Shown in pieces: positions 1 through 8,058 of a DNA stretch of 64,000 bases; position 1 is the first letter of the stretch, and every line of letters begins with the position of its first letter. The notes below the pieces were generated by a model, which did not search any database, was not told the DNA's origin, and saw only the letters and a program-made list of their open reading frames with translations. This stretch comes from CAIPVR01 sp049316905 (GTDB lineage Bacteria > Actinomycetota > Acidimicrobiia > Acidimicrobiales > Microtrichaceae), in contig JBMOJH010000004.1 of assembly GCA_049316905.1 (NCBI GenBank), forward strand, positions 1 through 64,000. Reading direction: 5' to 3'. Both the position numbers and the translations under genes were made by a program.

Positions 1-235
1 CCGAGGCCGGCCTGCCGAGCACCGCGCTGGCCACCGAGACCACCGCCACGAGCACCGCCGTGGCCACCGCCATCCCGGGCAGGCGGGTGGCGGCGAGGTG
101 CGCCCAGACGTCGGTCTCCGGGCGCAGCACCGACGACAGCAACGCCGCCACCGGTGCGAGCACCAGCAGGGCCGCGCCGGCGAGGCCCGCCCAGAGGGCG
201 GCCGGGAGCCGGGCGGACGCCCGGCCGGCGGTCAC
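1..235 (-). CDS. Iron(III) ABC transporter permease, N-terminal fragment
   Basis: The gene starts at GTG 235 and runs off the left edge, so only the first 78 residues are visible. The start overlaps the stop of the upstream binding-protein gene by 4 nt (GTGA), the usual sign of translational coupling. The visible part holds a short basic N-terminus, a first membrane helix (about residues 15-36), a periplasm-side loop and the start of a second helix. Position directly after an FbpA/FutA-type binding protein argues for an FbpB-type permease with two fused permease domains. The family call rests mainly on context because the permease signature lies outside the window. The only alternative I would consider is a different class of binding-protein-dependent permease. 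Confidence 0.75.
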   Translation of the reverse strand, partial: MTAGRASARLPAALWAGLAGAALLVLAPVAALLSSVLRPETDVWAHLAATRLPGMAVATAVLVAVVSVASAVLGRPAS

Positions 236-1323
236 TGGTAGCCGGCCCGGTCGAGGAGCATCACCGCGTCGGGCTGGAGGGTGCCGAAGCGCTCCACCCG
301 CACGGGGTCCGGCGTGAAGGGACCGAAGGCCGCGAGCTCGGCCCGGGGGGCCACGTCGGGGTTCGCCGGGAACTCGAAGTTCACCTCCGCGAACCGGGCC
401 TGGCCGTCGGTGGCGAGCCACTCGATCAGGCGCCGCGCGCCGGCCTGGTTGTCGGCGTTGCGGGTGATCCCGGCACCGCTGATGTTGACGTGCACACCGG
501 GGTCGTCGGTGACCCAGCTCAGCCGGACGGGCTGCTCGCCCTTCTCCGCCTCGAGGCGGGGCAGGTAGTAGCTGTTGACGATCGCCGCGTCGCACCGGCC
601 GGAGGCGATCGCCCCGAGGATCTCGGTGTCGGAGTCGATGTAGGTCGGCTCGTTGCCCACCCACGACTCCACGACCTCCGTGGCGCCGTCCTCGCCGCGC
701 TCGGCGATCAGCGACGACACCAGCGACTGGGTGTACGGATGCGTGGACGGGCGGAGACACAGACGGCCCTTCCACTCGGCGTCGCCCAGCGCGTCGTAGC
801 CGGTGGGCACGTCCGCGTCGGCCACCCGCTCGCTCGACGTGACGATCGTGCGGGCCCGCACCGACAGCCCGTGCCACGCGCCGTCCTCGTCGCGCAGACG
901 CTCGGGTACGGCCTCCTCGAGCACCTCGGAGCCGGCCGGCGCCAGCACGCCGGCCTGCTCGGCGAGCTCGAGGTTGCCGGCGTCCGCGGCGAGGTAGACG
1001 TCGGCGGTGGTGTTCCGACCCTCCACCACCAGGCGCTCACGGAGCTCGGGGTCCTTGCCGGTGGTGAACTCCACGGGGATGCCGGTCGCCCGGGTGAACT
1101 CGGCGAAGACCGGCTCGATGCCGTAGTGGCGGCCGAGGTAGACGGTCACGGGCTTCGACGTGTCGATCGTGGTGGAGGAGCCGGAGGAGCCGGAGGCACC
1201 GGGCGAGCCGGAGGACTCCTGCTCGACGCCGCCGCCGCACGCGGCGGCCACGAGCGCCATGGCCGAGCCGGCGAGCAGGGTGGCGAGTCGGCGGGTCGGC
1301 CGGCCGGTGGACGGGTGCCTCAT
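232..1323 (-). CDS. Iron(III) ABC transporter substrate-binding lipoprotein (FbpA/FutA type)
   Basis: The 363-residue protein begins with a lipoprotein signal peptide ending in the lipobox LVAAAC (Cys about 29), followed by a Gly/Ser-rich tether. The mature protein resembles ferric-ion binding proteins: an early VYLGRHYGIEPVF strand, an YIDSDTEILGAI segment, paired tyrosines near INSYYLPRL, and the family-typical NISGAGITR and EFPANPDV motifs near the C-terminus. It would capture ferric iron outside the membrane and pass it to the permease encoded next. The ATG at 1323 has a good ribosome site (GGGAGGAG) 8 nt upstream. The promoter carries a consensus -35 and a candidate iron operator (separate entry), consistent with iron repression. 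Substrate choice (Fe3+) is inferred from family resemblance. Confidence 0.85.
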   Translation of the reverse strand: MRHPSTGRPTRRLATLLAGSAMALVAAACGGGVEQESSGSPGASGSSGSSTTIDTSKPVTVYLGRHYGIEPVFAEFTRATGIPVEFTTGKDPELRERLVVEGRNTTADVYLAADAGNLELAEQAGVLAPAGSEVLEEAVPERLRDEDGAWHGLSVRARTIVTSSERVADADVPTGYDALGDAEWKGRLCLRPSTHPYTQSLVSSLIAERGEDGATEVVESWVGNEPTYIDSDTEILGAIASGRCDAAIVNSYYLPRLEAEKGEQPVRLSWVTDDPGVHVNISGAGITRNADNQAGARRLIEWLATDGQARFAEVNFEFPANPDVAPRAELAAFGPFTPDPVRVERFGTLQPDAVMLLDRAGYQ

Positions 1324-1355
1324 GTCAGTGCTCCTCCCAGGTGGAGTTCGGTATG

Positions 1356-1404
1356 CCTATCAAGATGATAGGGACACCTAACTCGTTGGATCAGGCGCTG
1401 TCAA
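1356..1404 (-). promoter_or_regulatory. Promoter and candidate metal-responsive operator of the iron transporter
   Basis: On the minus strand TTGACA (1404-1399), a 17-nt spacer and TTAGGT (1381-1376) form a candidate sigma-70 type promoter. Immediately downstream lies a perfect 7-3-7 inverted repeat, CCTATCA-AGA-TGATAGG (1356-1372). The 19 nt read from 1381 to 1363 match about 12 positions of the IdeR/DtxR iron-box consensus. An operator over the transcription start of an iron-uptake operon suggests repression when iron is plentiful. Which regulator binds is inference. Confidence 0.55.
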
Positions 1405-1423
1405 GAACAGGAACCACCGAGCC

Positions 1424-1495
1424 GGTGTCAGGGGCGGTGTCAGGGGCGGTGTCAGGGGCGGTGTCAGGGGCGGTGTCAGGGGCGGTGTCAGGGGC
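1424..1495. repeat. Six perfect 12-bp tandem repeats, intergenic
   Basis: The unit GGTGTCAGGGGC is repeated six times without a mismatch, followed by a partial copy (GGTG). It lies between the divergent iron-transporter promoter and the pepF start. It can be read as (VSGA)n in the pepF frame, but the pepF start is placed downstream of it. It looks like a variable-number tandem repeat. Confidence 0.9.
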
Positions 1496-1556
1496 GGTGG
1501 CCCCGCCGATCGCCCACGCGTCGGAACCGTCACGGGCGCCACCTAGCCTGCAGGAC

Positions 1557-3398
1557 GTGACCGACGCGACGACCGCCACCGACCCCTCCCCCGACCCCGC
1601 CGAGGCCGACCTCACCGCCGCGGACATCGCCTGGGACCTCGAGCCGCTCCTCGGCGACAGCGACGTGGACTCGCTCCTCCAACGGGCCGAGGTGCTCACC
1701 GATGAGCTCGCGATGCTCCGGGGCACGGTCGGCGAACTCGACGCCGGGGCGCTCGCGGATGCCATGCAGCTGCAGGCCGAGCTGGCCGAGGTCAGCGGCC
1801 GCGCCGGGTACTACGCCATGCTCCGCTTCTCGGAGGACACCTCCGACCCAGAACGGGGTGCGCTGGTGGCGCGGGTGAACGAGCGCGGCACCGAACTGGC
1901 GGCCCGCCTCGTCTTCTTCGACCTGGAGTGGGCCGCCGTGCCGGGCCCGCGGGCCGAGGAGCTGCTCGCGGATCCTCGCCTCGACTTCTGCGCCCACCAC
2001 CTCCGGTCGATCCGCCGCTACCGCGACCACCTCCTGAGCGAGCCCGAGGAGCGGGTGCTCACCGAGACCTCCGTCGCCGGGTCGGGCGCGTGGGTGCGGC
2101 TCTTCGACGAGCTCACCTCGGCCATCGAGGTGGACCTCCCCGAGGGCACCGGTGCGGGCGGCCGCGTGTCGCTCGAGCTGGGCCTGTCCCTGCTGCAGCA
2201 CCCCGACCGCGACGTGCGGGCCACCGCGGCCGCGGCGGTCACCGAGGGGCTCGCCCCCGGCCTGCGCACGCGGGCCTACGTGTTCAACACCCTGCTGCTC
2301 GACAAGGCGGTCGACGACCGCCTCCGCGAGTACCCCACCTGGATCTCGGCGAGGAACCTCGCGAACGAGGCGTCCGACGACTCGGTGCAGGCCCTCGTGG
2401 ACGCGGTGGTGGCGCGCTACGACATCCCGCAGCGGTGGTACTCGCTCAAGGCCCAGGTGCTGGGCCTCGACCGCCTGGCCGACTACGACCGGATGGCCTC
2501 GGTTGCGGAGGACGAGTCCGAGGTGGGCTGGTCCGAGGCCCGGTCGCTGGTCCTCGACGCGTATGCGAGCTTCAGCCCCGAACTGGCCGACGTGGCCCGG
2601 CGCTTCTTCGACGAGGGCTGGATCGACGCCCCCGTCCGGCCCGGCAAGCGCCCCGGAGCGTTCTGCGCGTACACGGTGCCCAGCCACCACCCGTACCTGC
2701 TCCTCAACTGGACCAGCCGCAACCGGGACGTGCTGACCCTCGCCCACGAGCTCGGCCACGGGCTGCACGCCTACCTCTCCCGCGAGCAGGGCGTGTTCCA
2801 CCAGTCGACGCCGCTCACCCTGGCCGAGACGGCCTCGGTCTTCGGCGAGACCGTCACCAACCACGCGCTCCTCGGTCGGCTCGACGATGCGGGGGCACGG
2901 TTCGCGCTGCTCGCCTCCACGCTCGAGGACTCGATCGCCACGGTGTTCCGGCAGGTGGCGATGAACCGCTTCGAGGACTCGGTCCACACGGCTCGGCGAG
3001 AGGAGGGCGAGCTGTCCGTCGAGCGCTTCGGCGACCTGTGGACCGCGAGCCAGGAGGCGATGCTCGGCGACGCCGTCGAGGTCACCGACGGCTACCGCAC
3101 GTGGTGGAGCTACATCCCGCACTTCATCGGCACGCCCGGCTACGTCTACGCCTACGCGTACGGCCAGCTGCTCGCGCTCTCGGTGTACGCCCGCTATCAG
3201 GAGCGTGGCGAGGCGTTCGTGCCGGCGTATCTCGAGCTGCTGCGCGCCGGCGGCTCGCGGGAGCCCGAGGAGCTGGGCCGCATCGTCGACTGCGACCTCG
3301 AGGACCCGGGCTTCTGGGACGCGGGGCTCGACATCATCGCCCGCCAGGTGGACGACGCGGTCGCCGCGGCCCGCGCCGCCGGGCGCATCCCCGGCTGA
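1557..3398 (+). CDS. pepF: M3-family oligoendopeptidase F
   Basis: The 613-residue protein is a zinc metallopeptidase that cuts short peptides in the cytoplasm. The zinc motif HELGH lies at about residues 397-401 (in LTLAHELGHGLHAYL), and the third ligand is the Glu of LAETAS about 27 residues later. A conserved tail motif (GTPGYVYAYAYGQLLALS) is also present. The length matches the family (about 600). An upstream in-frame ATG at 1341 would add 72 residues made mostly of a DNA tandem repeat and would overlap the divergent promoter region. I therefore prefer GTG 1557, which lies 7 nt after a TAGCCT -10 hexamer (1544-1549), giving a leaderless mRNA. The last 26 bp, including the stop, are duplicated just downstream. 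Confidence 0.92.
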   Translation: MTDATTATDPSPDPAEADLTAADIAWDLEPLLGDSDVDSLLQRAEVLTDELAMLRGTVGELDAGALADAMQLQAELAEVSGRAGYYAMLRFSEDTSDPERGALVARVNERGTELAARLVFFDLEWAAVPGPRAEELLADPRLDFCAHHLRSIRRYRDHLLSEPEERVLTETSVAGSGAWVRLFDELTSAIEVDLPEGTGAGGRVSLELGLSLLQHPDRDVRATAAAAVTEGLAPGLRTRAYVFNTLLLDKAVDDRLREYPTWISARNLANEASDDSVQALVDAVVARYDIPQRWYSLKAQVLGLDRLADYDRMASVAEDESEVGWSEARSLVLDAYASFSPELADVARRFFDEGWIDAPVRPGKRPGAFCAYTVPSHHPYLLLNWTSRNRDVLTLAHELGHGLHAYLSREQGVFHQSTPLTLAETASVFGETVTNHALLGRLDDAGARFALLASTLEDSIATVFRQVAMNRFEDSVHTARREEGELSVERFGDLWTASQEAMLGDAVEVTDGYRTWWSYIPHFIGTPGYVYAYAYGQLLALSVYARYQERGEAFVPAYLELLRAGGSREPEELGRIVDCDLEDPGFWDAGLDIIARQVDDAVAAARAAGRIPG

Positions 3399-3428
3399 AA
3401 CAGCGCCGCCGGGCGCATCCCCGGCTGA
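3373..3428 (+). repeat. Direct repeat duplicating the end of pepF
   Basis: A 26-bp sequence including the last codons and TGA stop of pepF (3373-3398) recurs exactly at 3403-3428 after 4 nt. This is a 30-bp tandem duplication. The second copy is downstream of the stop and appears non-coding. Confidence 0.9.
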
Positions 3429-3542
3429 GGCAGAGCCGCCTGGCGGGGGCATCCACCGCCACGCAGCGTGAGATCCGTAGTCTCGGCACCCAGCGTCCCC
3501 CGGCCGTACGGGGGCCCGACGGAGGCGAGAGGGAACCGCGAC

Positions 3543-5654
3543 GTGCTGGGCTCCACGGCCGAACTGGCGGCCGAACTGCTGGATCAGCTCGAGGACCCCG
3601 TCTGGGTGCTCGACGCGGCGGACGGCACCGTGGTGGACCTCAACCCGTCGGCGGGTGCGCGGCTCGGCCGCCGGAGGGATGCCGTCATCGGCCGTCGCTT
3701 CGGGGACCTCCTCACGCCGCCAATGCCGCCCGAGGGCTGGCGGCTCCTGCTCGACCACCTGAGCGGCGGGCGGCGCCACCGGGTGCCGGCGCAGCTGATC
3801 CACGAACAGGGCGCCACGGTCCTCCTCGAGCTCGACCTCCGCCGCCACGTGAACCTCCGCCACGACGTGGTGCTGGCCGTGGGCCACGCCGTCGACGCGG
3901 GTGAGGTCGCCACCCCCGCACGGCTCCTGGCGTCCGCGATCCACGCGCTCGACGAGGGCGTGGCCGTGGTGGACCCGACCGGCCGCATCGCCGCGGTGAA
4001 CCACGTCTTCTGCGACGTCGTCGGCCTGCCGGCCGCGCAGCTCCTCGACCGCTCGGTGTACGACCCGCCGTGGACCGCGCACGACGAGTCCGGCATGCCG
4101 GTCGAGGCCACCGACTCGCCGGCCGTGCGCACGCTGCGCACGGGCGGGCCCGAGCGCGGACCGGTGCACAGCGTGGACCGCGGCGCCGGCGACCGGGCGT
4201 GGTTCCACATGAGCGCCCACCCGCTGCCGCATCCCGCCGGCGCCCCGGATCGCTCCGACGGGATCCTGGTGGTGCTGTCCGACCTGACCGAGTCGCGGCG
4301 GGCCGAGGAAGTGGTCCAGCGCCTGCTCGCCACCGATCCCCTCACCGGCCTGTGGTCACGGGCCCGGATCGCGACGCTGGTGGAGGAGTCGGTCCGTGCC
4401 ACCGCGGCCGCGGAGGGCGACGGCCGCCGCGTCGGGGTGCTGCACGTGGACCTCGACAACTTCCGGACGGTGAACGACACGTTCGGCTCCGTCGTCGGTG
4501 ACCAGGTGCTCGCCCAGGCCGCCGAGCGGCTCCGCGACCTCGCGGACCGGCGCCTCGAGATCGGGCGGATGGGCGTCGACGAGTTCCTGGTGGTCGTCGC
4601 CGGCGACGACGCGGCGCTGGCCTTCGACGCCCGGCTCCGGCGGGTGGCCGAAGAGGTGCAACGACGGCTCGGCGCCCCCTACAGCGTGGGCGACCTCGAC
4701 CTGCGCCTGACCGCCTCCGTCGGCGTGGCCCGCACACCCGGCGACGCCGCCGGCGCGGCCGACCTGCTCACCGCGGCGGACCGGGCGTTGTCGACCGGTC
4801 GGGCCGAGTCGCGTCACCGCCTGCGCTTCTACGACGCCACGCTCGACGAGCGCACCCGCACCGGGCTCGTCCTCGACCGCGACCTGCGCCTCGCCGCCGC
4901 GCAGCGGTCACTCGACGTGCACTACCAGCCGATCATCGACCTCCGCACCGGCGAGATCGCCGCGGCCGAGGCGCTGGTGCGCTGGCACCACCCGACCCGC
5001 GGACCCGTGCCCCCGTCGCTGTTCATCCCCACGGCCGAGGCCACCGGCTCCATCGTGGCGATCAGCGACGTGGTGCTGTCGACCGTCGCCGAGGACATCG
5101 CCCGCTGGAGCGCCGAGGGTCTGCTCCCCGACGACGCCCGCATCGCGGTGAACATCTCCGCCACGGAGTTCGAGCAGCGCCAGTTCACCGAACGCCTCGC
5201 ACGCACCCTCGACGACGCTGGCATCACCGCCGACCGCCTCGAGCTCGAGATCACCGAGAGCCTGCTCGTCCAGGACCTGCGGGCCGCCGCCGGGCGCCTC
5301 GAGGAGCTCGACGACCTCGGGTTCCTCATCGCGCTCGACGACTTCGGCACCGGCTACTCGTCGCTCAGCTACCTGCACTCGCTGCCGCTGCACACGCTGA
5401 AGATCGACCGGAAGTTCGTGGGCGACCTGCGCGACGGTCGCTCCGGCAGCATCACCCGCGCCATCCTCACGCTCGCCCACAACCTGGGCATCGTGGCCGT
5501 GGCCGAGGGGGTCGAGACCGACGACCAGCGGGACTTCCTCACCGAGGCGGGGTGCGACCTGGTGCAGGGCTTCCTGTTCGCCCCGCCGCTCCCCCGCCCG
5601 GCGTTCGAGCGGTTCCTCGCGGAGCCGCGCGGCGTGCTCAGCCTGGTCGGCTGA
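3543..5654 (+). CDS. PAS-PAS-GGDEF-EAL cyclic-di-GMP signalling protein, probable phosphodiesterase
   Basis: The 703-residue cytoplasmic protein has two PAS-like sensor domains (about 8-115 and 125-250), then GGDEF (about 265-435) and EAL (about 450-695). The GGDEF signature reads G-V-D-E-F (about residue 343), with Val in place of the second Gly, so cyclase activity is doubtful. The EAL domain looks intact: EALVRW (about 476), NISATEF, ELEITES, the DDFGTGYSSL loop (about 599), LKIDRKF and AEGVET (about 654). The predicted net role is hydrolysis of cyclic-di-GMP, with the GGDEF domain perhaps acting as a GTP sensor. GTG 3543 is chosen because AGAGGGAA lies upstream. An ATG at 3468 would add 25 residues without sensor-domain character. 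The 3' end overlaps the convergent histidine kinase gene by 17 bp. Confidence 0.88.
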   Translation: MLGSTAELAAELLDQLEDPVWVLDAADGTVVDLNPSAGARLGRRRDAVIGRRFGDLLTPPMPPEGWRLLLDHLSGGRRHRVPAQLIHEQGATVLLELDLRRHVNLRHDVVLAVGHAVDAGEVATPARLLASAIHALDEGVAVVDPTGRIAAVNHVFCDVVGLPAAQLLDRSVYDPPWTAHDESGMPVEATDSPAVRTLRTGGPERGPVHSVDRGAGDRAWFHMSAHPLPHPAGAPDRSDGILVVLSDLTESRRAEEVVQRLLATDPLTGLWSRARIATLVEESVRATAAAEGDGRRVGVLHVDLDNFRTVNDTFGSVVGDQVLAQAAERLRDLADRRLEIGRMGVDEFLVVVAGDDAALAFDARLRRVAEEVQRRLGAPYSVGDLDLRLTASVGVARTPGDAAGAADLLTAADRALSTGRAESRHRLRFYDATLDERTRTGLVLDRDLRLAAAQRSLDVHYQPIIDLRTGEIAAAEALVRWHHPTRGPVPPSLFIPTAEATGSIVAISDVVLSTVAEDIARWSAEGLLPDDARIAVNISATEFEQRQFTERLARTLDDAGITADRLELEITESLLVQDLRAAAGRLEELDDLGFLIALDDFGTGYSSLSYLHSLPLHTLKIDRKFVGDLRDGRSGSITRAILTLAHNLGIVAVAEGVETDDQRDFLTEAGCDLVQGFLFAPPLPRPAFERFLAEPRGVLSLVG

Positions 5655-7227
5655 CCGCCGGCACGCCGCCACCGGTCGCGGTTCCACCGGCCGTGCCGGA
5701 CACCTCCGGTCCTGATGCCTCCGGCGGGCCCGACTCGTCCTCGGACGCCGCGTCATCGACGCCGCTGAAGCCGGCGGACGGGAGCGAGACCACGAACCGG
5801 GCACCGCCGAGCGGACCGTCCTCCACATGGATGCGCCCACCGTGGTGCTCGACGATCCGGCGGGTGAGGGCGAGGCCGAGGCCCGTCCCACCGGAATCGC
5901 GGCTGCGGCCCTCCTGGAGCCGGGCGAACCGCTCGAACACCTGGTCGCGCTCCTCGGGGGGCACGCCGGCGCCGTCGTCGGCCACCGTCAGCAGCACCCA
6001 CGGACCGCGCTCGGCCACCGACACCGCCACGCGCCCGCGGGCGTGGCGGGCGGCGTTGTCGAGCAGGTTCCGCACCACGCTGGTGAGCTCGTCGCGGTTG
6101 CCCCACACCCGGCCGGCGGAGACCGCGGAGAGGTCGAGCTGCACGAGGTCGCGCAGCCGCGGCGCCTGGGCCATCACCAGCTCGTCGAGGTCCACGTCGG
6201 ACCGCGGCCCGAACCGACCCTCCTCGAGCCGGGCCATCGCCAGCAGGTTGCCCACGAGGTGTTCGAGCCGCTCGTCCTCGGCGAGCACCACCCGGGCGAC
6301 CGACGGCCAGTCCACGTCGTCGGGGTACCGCAGGGCGGTCTCGAGCTGCGTGCGGATGGAGGCGACCGGCGAGCGCAGCTCGTGCGAGGCGTCGCTCACG
6401 AACTGGCGCTCCTTCATCGACGCCTTCTCCAGACGTTCGAGCATGTCGTTCATCGTGCGGGCCAGGAGCGAGATCTCGTCGTCGTTGGGGGGCACCGGCA
6501 CGCGCGCGTCGAGGTTCGTGGAGCTCAACTCCCGCACCCGCCGGGTCATGGCGGCCACGGGCGCGAGCGCCTGCCCCGCGATCAGCCACGTCACGGCACC
6601 GGCGGCCAGCGCCAGGAACGGCAGCACCAACCACAGGGCACCGCGCAGGGCCGACACGGACCGGTCGATCTCGTTCAGCGGCGAGACCGCGTGGATCGTG
6701 AGGTCACCCCACTGGGTCGGCACGTCACGGGTGACCTCCATGGCCTGCGACGGGTCCGGCAGGGCCGGCCCCTCGCGGCCGAACAGCACCAGCCGGCCGT
6801 CGCTGTCCACCCCGCGGACCTTGAGCTGCGTGAACGCAGGACCGTCCAGGTAGAAGTACGTGGTCGAGATGACCTGCTGGAGGTCCTGGGCGCGCCCGAG
6901 CGGTCCGCTGCCCGACATCTCGTCGTCCAGCCGGTCCTGGATCTGCGACGGCGACGAGAACAGCTCGGCGGGCACCTGGCCCCGGGTGAGCGACGCGGCC
7001 ATCGCGGCGGTCACCCGCTCGTTGCGCACGCGCAGGTCGTTGGTGAGGGTGGCCTCGACCCAGCGGACCAGCAGGGTGCCGCCCGCGAAGAGCGACAGGC
7101 CGACCACCAGCACCACGGTGGCCGCAAGGCGGAAGCGCACGGACCCCGCAACCCGCGTGCGCACGGGCACCCGGGGCGCCGGTGCGGGTGCGGACGCCGC
7201 CGTGCCGGACGCCGCCTCGTCAGCCAT
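5638..7227 (-). CDS. Two-component sensor histidine kinase (HAMP-HisKA-HATPase)
   Basis: The 529-residue membrane kinase has a short Ala/Pro-rich N-terminus, one helix at about 33-55, an extracytoplasmic sensor of roughly 130 residues and a second helix (WLVLPFLALAAGAVTWLIAG). HAMP, HisKA and HATPase domains follow. The phospho-accepting His is in SDASHELRSP (about residue 280). ATP-binding boxes are visible as RNLLDNAARHA, ADDGAGVP and GGTGLGLAL. It should phosphorylate the response regulator encoded just upstream, whose stop it overlaps. ATG 7227 is used, but GTG 7233 (two codons earlier) is equally possible. The C-terminal tail is acidic and Pro/Gly-rich. The signal sensed is not evident. 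Confidence 0.9.
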   Translation of the reverse strand: MADEAASGTAASAPAPAPRVPVRTRVAGSVRFRLAATVVLVVGLSLFAGGTLLVRWVEATLTNDLRVRNERVTAAMAASLTRGQVPAELFSSPSQIQDRLDDEMSGSGPLGRAQDLQQVISTTYFYLDGPAFTQLKVRGVDSDGRLVLFGREGPALPDPSQAMEVTRDVPTQWGDLTIHAVSPLNEIDRSVSALRGALWLVLPFLALAAGAVTWLIAGQALAPVAAMTRRVRELSSTNLDARVPVPPNDDEISLLARTMNDMLERLEKASMKERQFVSDASHELRSPVASIRTQLETALRYPDDVDWPSVARVVLAEDERLEHLVGNLLAMARLEEGRFGPRSDVDLDELVMAQAPRLRDLVQLDLSAVSAGRVWGNRDELTSVVRNLLDNAARHARGRVAVSVAERGPWVLLTVADDGAGVPPEERDQVFERFARLQEGRSRDSGGTGLGLALTRRIVEHHGGRIHVEDGPLGGARFVVSLPSAGFSGVDDAASEDESGPPEASGPEVSGTAGGTATGGGVPAVSRPG

Positions 7228-7918
7228 CGTCACCGGCCCGGATGCGGTAGCCGACGCCGCGGACCGTCTCGATGTCGTTCCGGCCGAACGGGCGGTCGAT
7301 CTTGCGCCGCAGGTACCCGATGTAGACCTCGACCACGTTGGGGTCGCCCTCGAAGTCGTCGCCCCAGACCTTCTCGAGCAGGTCCTGCTTGCCGACCACC
7401 TGGCCGGGCTTGCGCATGAGCGCCTCGAGCAGCTCGTACTCACGCGTGGTGAGCGCGATGTCCGTGGCGCCGCGGCGGCAGGTCCGCGCCAGCGGGTCGA
7501 GCGAGAGGTCGCCGATCACGATGGGCTGGGCCCGGCCGTCGGCGGAGCGACGCAGCAGCGCGCGCAGCCGGGCGACGAGCACCACGTAGGAGAACGGCTT
7601 GGAGAGGAAGTCGTCCGCGCCGGTGTCCAGCGCCTCGGCCTCGTCGTACTCGCCCTGCTTGGCGGTGAGCATCAGGATCGGGGTGCCCACGCCCTCCTCC
7701 CGCAGCGCCCTGCAGATCCGGTAGCCGTTCATGCCGGGGAGCATGATGTCGAGCACGATCGCGTCGATCGTCTCGTCGCGGGCCTTCTCGAGGCCGGTGA
7801 GCCCGTCGTGGGCCACCTCCACCGCGAACCCCTCCGCGGTGAGGCCCCGGGCCACGCCATCGGCGAGGGCCACCTCGTCCTCCACCAGCAGGATCCGCGC
7901 CTCGGGCTCGTCGCTCAC
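7220..7918 (-). CDS. OmpR/PhoB-family response regulator
   Basis: The 232-residue regulator has a receiver domain (acidic pair in LLVEDE, phospho-acceptor Asp in VLDIMLPG at about residue 56, Lys in LSKPF) and a winged-helix DNA-binding domain (LTTREYELLEALM and VEVYIGYLRRKID). GTG 7918 is preferred since GGAG lies about 10 nt upstream and the receiver begins within nine residues. The gene is first in a two-gene unit with the kinase, overlapping it by 8 nt. The 140 bp upstream (7919-8058) hold no other gene and probably its promoter, though I see no convincing hexamers there. Confidence 0.92.
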   Translation of the reverse strand: MSDEPEARILLVEDEVALADGVARGLTAEGFAVEVAHDGLTGLEKARDETIDAIVLDIMLPGMNGYRICRALREEGVGTPILMLTAKQGEYDEAEALDTGADDFLSKPFSYVVLVARLRALLRRSADGRAQPIVIGDLSLDPLARTCRRGATDIALTTREYELLEALMRKPGQVVGKQDLLEKVWGDDFEGDPNVVEVYIGYLRRKIDRPFGRNDIETVRGVGYRIRAGDDG

Positions 7919-8058
7919 TTGGGTCGCTCCGTTCTGTGGTCCGGCTCGTGGTCCGCCGACCCGGCGGTACTCGGACAGTTTCTCAGGTTCGGGACCGCGA
8001 CCGGCGACGCATCCGCCGCGGCCGACACGGCGCTCAGGTTCCGCGCCCCTCCGGGCGC

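Noticed and set aside
1424..1495. Possible CRISPR array
   Set aside because: The copies are directly adjacent with no spacers and are only 12 bp long.
1341..1556. A 72-residue N-terminal extension of pepF
   Set aside because: It is made mostly of a 12-bp DNA repeat, overlaps the divergent promoter region, and the family has no such extension.
1530..4232. A 900-residue open frame on the minus strand opposite pepF and the GGDEF-EAL gene
   Set aside because: Its composition is an Arg/Gly/Val/Glu-rich shadow of GC-rich codons, with no motif, while the opposite strand encodes two well-recognised proteins.
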